A DNA stretch of 64,000 bases from Henckelia pumila. Taxonomy: Eukaryota > Streptophyta > Magnoliopsida > Lamiales > Gesneriaceae. Made by a program: the position numbers and the translations under genes. The stretch is from contig NC_133121.1 of assembly GCF_033568475.1 (NCBI RefSeq), positions 128,868,375-128,932,374 on the forward strand. The letters run 5' to 3'. Below are positions 58,509-64,000 of this stretch, in pieces (position 1 is the stretch's first letter; every line of letters begins with the position of its first letter). Under the pieces are notes generated by a model, which saw nothing but the letters and a program-made list of their open reading frames with translations, ran no database searches and was not told where the DNA came from.

Positions 58509-60524
58509 TGTGGGGACCCGAGTTGCTAATCTTATCGTGGGGCAATTTATAATTAATAAAACAATTAATCAAGTAATAAAGGACGATTAAAACCAAGAGC
58601 TAATTTTTTTAAAAAAATTCCCAGCACCTCGCTCGATCGGGTAAACTCACCCGATCGAGCGAGCTAAATCAGTAGCTCTCGGGTCCAAAACATATTTGGC
58701 CTCGCTCGATCGGTGGAGTTCACCCGATCGAGCGGGCTCCATCTCCAAAAAATCTGCAGAACAGGCTTTTTGCTGTCAAAACTTGGAACATGCATAAATA
58801 ATCTTTGTCAAGTTACAAAATAATATACATGCTATCTAACATCATCTTATCATCTCACAAACATAATATGAAAGCTAACAAGTACTCGACAACAACATAA
58901 AAAGTTCTTGTATCATTTCTAACATGTTTAACCAACTCAAAGTACAAGTCGTTCTGCTAAAACCCGAGTCCTCAAATGCTAAGACTCTATCTCAAGCTAT
59001 CCCTGTCGCTTCTGACCAGCTCCTGGCCCACCTATTGCCATGCACACATACAAAACAAATAAATAACCGGAAAACTCCGGTGAGAATAAATCCCAGTATA
59101 AATAACATAAATTGCGAGATAATAAACGTGAATGTAATGCATGTTTCAAAAAGAGGCTATCAATTCGGATATCAATCAAATATCGGTTCTTGGGATCCCG
59201 AGGAAATAAAATCTCAAACTAACTCCAACTCACTCAATCGAGGTGTAGTCAAGTATTTTATTTCCTCTGACTTTGGTGCAACTATAGTGATTCATCTAGC
59301 TCTGGAAGTAAGTCTACATTCCGTGCCACTCAACTATAGCCCTCCAAACGTCATATGCACTCTAGGCCTTTCAGCCCTCTATGCTTTTCAGGCTGAAGTT
59401 CAAGATGAATGCAACATAATCTGTATGCATTAAAGACTATAAAACATCTTGAACACATAATCACATAAGCAATCAAAACAACATATTCATCGAAAACACA
59501 TATAAACAAGCAAGTATTTGATTAACAAGGGAATACTCAAAAATCATATCGATTTCGAGTGTTCTATCCCATTTGGATTCGCGGTCATTTATACCTTTCA
59601 ATTTCTAGTTTGAAAGTACTTCAAATATGAAAACATAAGATCAAAACTGCATATCAAAATCTGTTCGAAGTCGTTGAAATTCAATCAATCAAACTACTTC
59701 AAACCTCAAGCTTTTATATTCCAATTCGAACATTGAATTCCCGAGTTCGAGCACTTCAAAACAAATCTAAAAATGAAGTATCATAAGCTCAAATATCAAC
59801 TAACCATTCAATCTAAAGCATAGCTAATTCAATAGGCTTGAACGTATATCAATTTTGAAATCGACGGCGTAATAGCTAAACACCGGACACCAAAACTATG
59901 TCCAAATCAAACCAACAACCAAATACAACACAAGTCTCCCACTATATCAATATATACACGTTCCATACAAGAATTCAGAATTGTATATTTTAGAATAAAT
60001 CTTCTAAAAAAATTCATAAGAAATCCAATCAATCGTCTTTTACCGATCCGTCTTCGAATGCATAATCGGTACTAACTCATAGACGCATATATCCAATAAT
60101 AATAACAACCCATCTTAAACATAAAAATCAAATATGAGAAAGCTCAATAAAAGTTGTATCAAAATGAATCTCTCGGAGCGGTGATCGCAGATATATATTT
60201 ATCTTGAATTTCTGACAACCGGATCGCAAGAAATCGAAGCTCAAAGGAACTGAAAGTGGCATTTCTTGTGTTTCTGTTCTTTTCTCGATTCCATGCTGCT
60301 GATCACGTTAATGGGATGAGAAACAAGTGGTCATTAAGATATATATTGGCCAAATTGTAGTTTAGTCCCTGAACTTTTGACTATTTGCAATTCAGTCCCT
60401 GGAAAAGCAATTTAATTCAATTTCAATCATTATTCTTTTAAGAATATTAGAATTTAATTCTAAACTCTAAATATTCCCAAATTAAATATTCTCGAATTAA
60501 AATTAAATAATCCCGGGCCTTACA
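58509..60524 (-). repeat. 5' LTR of element D
   Basis: 2016 bp. On the minus strand it starts TGTAAGGCCCGGG and ends CGGGTCCCCACA. It carries two CGATCG hairpins (about 58628-58665 and 58698-58740), one fewer than the other LTR. Confidence 0.93.
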
Positions 60525-60529
60525 TCTTC

Positions 60530-60931
60530 CTTGGCTCAAATCTGATTTCTTGGAGCTCCTGGAAACAAAAATCTATTGCTCGTTCCTCTACCGAAGTTGA
60601 GTATCGAGTTGTTGCCTCTAGAGCTGCTGAAATCTCTTGGATTTGCTCATTACTAGGCGAGCTCGGCTTTCCTGCTTCTCCTGCACCTGTCCTTTATAGT
60701 GACAATATTGGTACAACTTATCTGTGTGCTAATCATGTCTTTCACTCGTGAATGAAACATATTGCGTTAGATTATCATTTTGTCAAAGAGCTCGTTCAAG
60801 CCAACAAGTTACGTGTTGCTCATGTTTATTCTGCTGATCAACTTGCTGATGCACTCACCAAGCCTTTGTCCAATCCACGGCTTTGCAATCTCATGTTCAA
60901 GATTGGTGTTTCTCCCGAACCTCCATCTTGA
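60530..60931 (+). pseudogene. pol: Element C RNase H, C-terminal part
   Basis: After D the copia RNase H resumes: SWKQKSIARSSTEVEYR, VLYSDNIG, KHIALDYHFVKE and ADALTKPLS, the usual copia end, closing at TGA near 60931. One in-frame TGA at about 60749 stands where an Arg codon (CGA) is expected before MKHI. It joins the polypurine tract and 3' LTR directly. Confidence 0.92.
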
Positions 60932-61108
60932 GGGGTCCTATTAGCAGATCTTTGTATTGATTTGATAGGATTTTATCCTTGTATATTTATGTTTATATCA
61001 GGAGTTTATTTAGGCTTATCTCTTCCGTAGATATCATTGCTTTGTATTTATATATACTCCTTTGTGTGATCAATAATATTCATTCGTTTACAAAACTCTT
61101 ATAACAAG

Positions 61109-62635
61109 TAGAGTCGTTCCTAAAACTCGGTTAAAACTAACGAGTCCAAGTATCGATCTCACAAAGACTGTATTTAATTATCAATATTTAATTATTTAAC
61201 TTAATCTCGACAAATAATAAAAAGGTTGATGAGTTGAATAAAAATAAAAATAAAAGTAAAAATAATAAATAATCATAAAAATAGCTAAAAGCTAAGATTT
61301 TGGTACGGTATCGTTATATACCGCATTATACCGAAAAAAATCTTATATTTTTTAAATTTTACAAATTTATTGTTTAAAAATATTTTATATTTTAAATTTT
61401 TTATATAATATGTCGGTATACCGATATATACTGAAATTTTCAAATTTCATACCATTATCATACCGAAAAATTCAGTATCATTACTGTACCGTAAATTTCG
61501 TTATACCAAAAATTCTGTATTTTTTCGGAACGGTAACCTCGATATAGCAAAAATTCGGAATTTTCCCACCCCTAAGTATCAAACTAATATATGCATCCAC
61601 GTAGCACATACCAAAAATCATGTTTATGTGAATTTTTATATTTTATTTGACAATCTATTTCCAGAATTTCTAAACCTTTTCAGGTTGGAAGGATTAATTA
61701 TTTCTAATTAATTCAAATCAAATTCAAATGCATTCAATATTTATGAAAATTCAATTTTCACCTAAAACCGCATACTGATTAATCAATTCTCTTTCGATTC
61801 GTGATTAATCAACACACATGTAACTAGGTGATCAAGCTATTCACAAGAAATATTAAACTAAAATCAATCAATAATAAAAAATATTCAAAATCATTCAAAC
61901 ATGCAACACGTCTCAAACATAAATTAGATTCGACTCAACCTCGTGGTCTTGGTTGAAAAAATACTCAATAAAAAAGATCAATATTAAAAAAGTAGTTTAA
62001 TTTAAATCATAAAAGGAAGAAAACTTAAGAAGAAGATGATGAAAAGATGAAGGTTCCTCAAATTCTTCCAATCCCTGTAGGTATCCAAGAATGGAACTGA
62101 GGTAATGGGAGGAGTTCTATCCTTCTTTATCAGTCACTTTATCAACGAACTTAGATCGTCGGGTAGGAGAAAAATTAGCTGGAAGAGACGGAAATAAAGG
62201 TATCATTTCAAAGATTTAGGCAGCAAGGGCCCGTATAGATGGCGTGCCAGTATAGTTGTCTTTCTGGTAATAGTTTTAGTTAAAGTTTGCAAAAAGGACT
62301 CCCTTCTATTTCTACTATTATTTCTATTATTATTTCTACTATTTCGAATTGCCTTCAATCTATGTGTTCCGTTCCTCAAAATCTGATGTTTTTTTTGTAT
62401 ATATACATCTCCTAGAGTTCATAACTTTGTTTCTTTTCAAAAAGAGTCCGAAAAAATGAAAAATTTTCCCCGCGATCGAGTTCGAGCGCATGAAAACCCC
62501 GCTCGAGAGCACAACTTTCTGATATGCTCGTTTTTCTTTCGTCGAACGCGCTCGAGCGAAAGAAAATCCCCGCTTGAGCTCCAACACTCTGTTCCAAACT
62601 TTTTTCTCGCACAGGTCGCGCTCGGGCGATAAAAA
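61109..62635. other. Non-coding repeat-like DNA right of element C
   Basis: No gene supported. The stretch after the target duplication (GAGTCCAAGTATCGATCTCAC, shortened to its core AAGTATCGATC) resembles untranslated DNA of plant LTR elements. 61300-61570 is rich in TACCG/CGGTA words and may be an old MITE. 62455-62640 has three CGCTCGAGCG-like palindromic motifs, much like those in the LTRs of D. Confidence 0.45.
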
Positions 62636-62722
62636 CAGGGACGTAACTAGAAATTTAACTTTGGGGGGCTAATTTTACTTGAAAAAAATTAGTGACATAA
62701 AATCAGATATCCCTTTTATTAT
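62636..62722. mobile_element. Left end of a hAT-like element, truncated
   Basis: CAGGGACGTAACTAG resembles the inverted ends of the three hAT elements at 17-20 kb. The copy is cut by the LTR beginning at 62723, so its right end may lie beyond the window. Confidence 0.5.
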
Positions 62723-64000
62723 TGTAATGCCCCGATTTTATTATAATTGAGTTTAATTGAGATAATTAGAGTTTTCAGTTATTGAGGGTCGTTTTGATAT
62801 TCGCAGGGGCCATTTTGCAACTTTGAGGAATTGAAGGACCGAAATGCAAAAGTTGGATATTTTTATATTATAGCAAGCAAGTGGCCATCAAATCACCTAC
62901 ACTCCTCTTCCCTCTTCCTTCCTCTCCCATTCGTACGTACTGAGTCGAAGCCATGGATGGCTTTTCAAGCTTTTCTTCCGCCTGATTCGCACGATCCGAC
63001 CATCAGATTTTGATTCCGAGTTGAGTTTCACGATCATCGCAACGATGGCTTCGTTCTGACGTAAGTTTTGCTACGATCCTCGAACTTTGATTTTTGTCAG
63101 GTCGTTAGAATTTAATAATCTTGGAGTATGTTGTTCTTGAGCTAGCATAGATCATGTATTCGAAGTCGGTTCGGAAAAAGAACGAAGTTTGGATTTTATA
63201 TGATTTTTGAGGTATATTTTGAAAATGGGGTGTTGTATTTTGATTGGATTTTGATTGATTTGTTGGTTGAGAAGTTGATATGAATGGTATAGAATGGTTT
63301 GATGGTGTTGATGATTTTTGGTTTGATCGTTTATAGCCGTTATGCCATCGAAATCGAGTTTGGACTATCGGTTATTTTGTTTCGGTTTGATTTTCGGGTT
63401 TGATTGATTTGGTAGATTGACGTATATTCTTCATTTTCAGATTTGGATTGGAGTTTCGGATTTGGATCGAACTTGGGAGTTGATCGAATTGAGAATCGAA
63501 GACGGTATATTGATTGAGTTTATTTGTTTCGATTTGTTGTGATTCGATTGATTATTTATTTGAGTTCGTTGTTAATTTCAGATTTGAATCCTCGACGAAC
63601 TTGAAAGGTAAAAGACGACATCGATTCTAATGGGGTTGAATACTTGAGTTCGATTGATTCTCGAGCCCCGAAAATCACATACTGCATGTTTATTTGCTAG
63701 TGTGAATTTGATTGATCATTTTATTTACACTTGCATCCATATTGAGCCGATTTTTCGATTTGTTTTGAAATTAGACGATTTAGGGAGCTATATTGAAGTG
63801 GTTTTGGATTTCGAGTTTTTCCAAGTACCAGAATACTTCTTATAGTTGCTCTGAAGTCTAGAGGTTGAGTTGAACAACATCCATCTCGAATGGGTGTGTC
63901 GGTGAGTTGTTGTGAAGACTTGGCCCCGGGATCCCAACTGAATACCGATTGATATTTCGATTATCTGATTTGATAGTCCCGAGTTTTGAAGTCATGCATA
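62723..64000 (+). mobile_element. Partial LTR F, related to the D/E chromovirus family
   Basis: Starts TGTAATGCCCCGATTTTA, like TGTAAGGCCCGGGATTATT of E. It shares blocks such as GTCGGTTCGGAAAAAGAAC and TTTGGATTTTATATGATTTT with E near 50965-51010. It runs off the right edge with no coding sequence. Confidence 0.75.

Larger units (their letters stand above)
49275..60524 (-). mobile_element. Ty3/gypsy chromovirus D, inserted backwards in element C
   Basis: Ends TGTGGGGACC (49275) and GGGCCTTACA (60524), with the duplication TCTTC at 49270-49274 and 60525-60529. Coding runs on the minus strand (58176-53581). The LTR next to the gag start is 58509-60524. The other is 49275-53469, enlarged by the inserted solo LTR E. 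The polypurine tract TAGTGGGGGAGAAA reads on the minus strand at 53483-53470. The primer site after 58509 is poor (GGTGGTAGAGC). Confidence 0.94.
45367..61103 (+). mobile_element. Ty1/copia element C (Ale/Retrofit-like) with TA...TA termini
   Basis: LTRs of 165 bp at 45367-45531 and 60939-61103 begin TATTAGCAGATC and end AACTCTTATA. The 5-bp duplication ACAAG is at 45362-45366 and 61104-61108. The primer site abuts the 5' LTR, and TTGAGGGGTCC (60928-60938) precedes the 3' LTR. The two LTRs differ at 4 of 165 positions. Pol is split by element D. Confidence 0.94.

Overview
This is a stretch of plant nuclear DNA, almost certainly from a eudicot. It is AT-rich between elements, has short introns with GT/AG borders, carries plant LTR-retrotransposon lineages (Tat with two RNase H domains, Tekay/Del-type chromoviruses, Sire-like and Ale-like copia), and holds two ordinary host genes. 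A Lamiales source is a guess from repeat flavour only. No bacterial, organellar or CRISPR signal was seen.

Layout. 1-4119: a minus-strand Ty1/copia element (integrase start, protease, gag, PBS, one LTR) that runs off the left edge. 5645-15956: a complete Ty3/gypsy Tat-type element with TSD TAATC. It has one gag-pol frame with four stops, a 0.9 kb higher-order tandem repeat, an internal LTR fragment, and an antisense gene with two recognisable introns. 16215-22241: small non-autonomous elements: a Tourist-like MITE, a TRIM with a hAT MITE inside one LTR, two more hAT MITEs in old LTR debris, and a short Helitron. 22712-26691: two host genes on the minus strand, a single-exon C2-domain protein and an eight-exon FCF1-type PIN-domain protein of rRNA processing.

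27153-45317: a Mutator-like element (9-bp TSD) whose transposase gene is split by chromovirus A (29922-44204, TSD AAACC). A is itself split by a second copy of its family, B (33260-40561, TSD GGTAC). 45367-61103: a copia element C with non-canonical TA...TA termini (TSD ACAAG). It is split by an oppositely oriented chromovirus D (49275-60524, TSD TCTTC), whose left LTR contains an inverted solo LTR E of the same family (TSD CATAA). 62723-64000: the start of a related LTR that leaves the window.

All element genes are broken, mostly by stops of the C-to-T or G-to-A class, which fits mutation of methylated cytosines. Only the two host genes look functional. Recurring arrays of short CpG-rich palindromes sit in the LTRs of unrelated families. 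Several elements were dated relative to each other by nesting, and every nesting step is supported by a target-site duplication read directly from the sequence.
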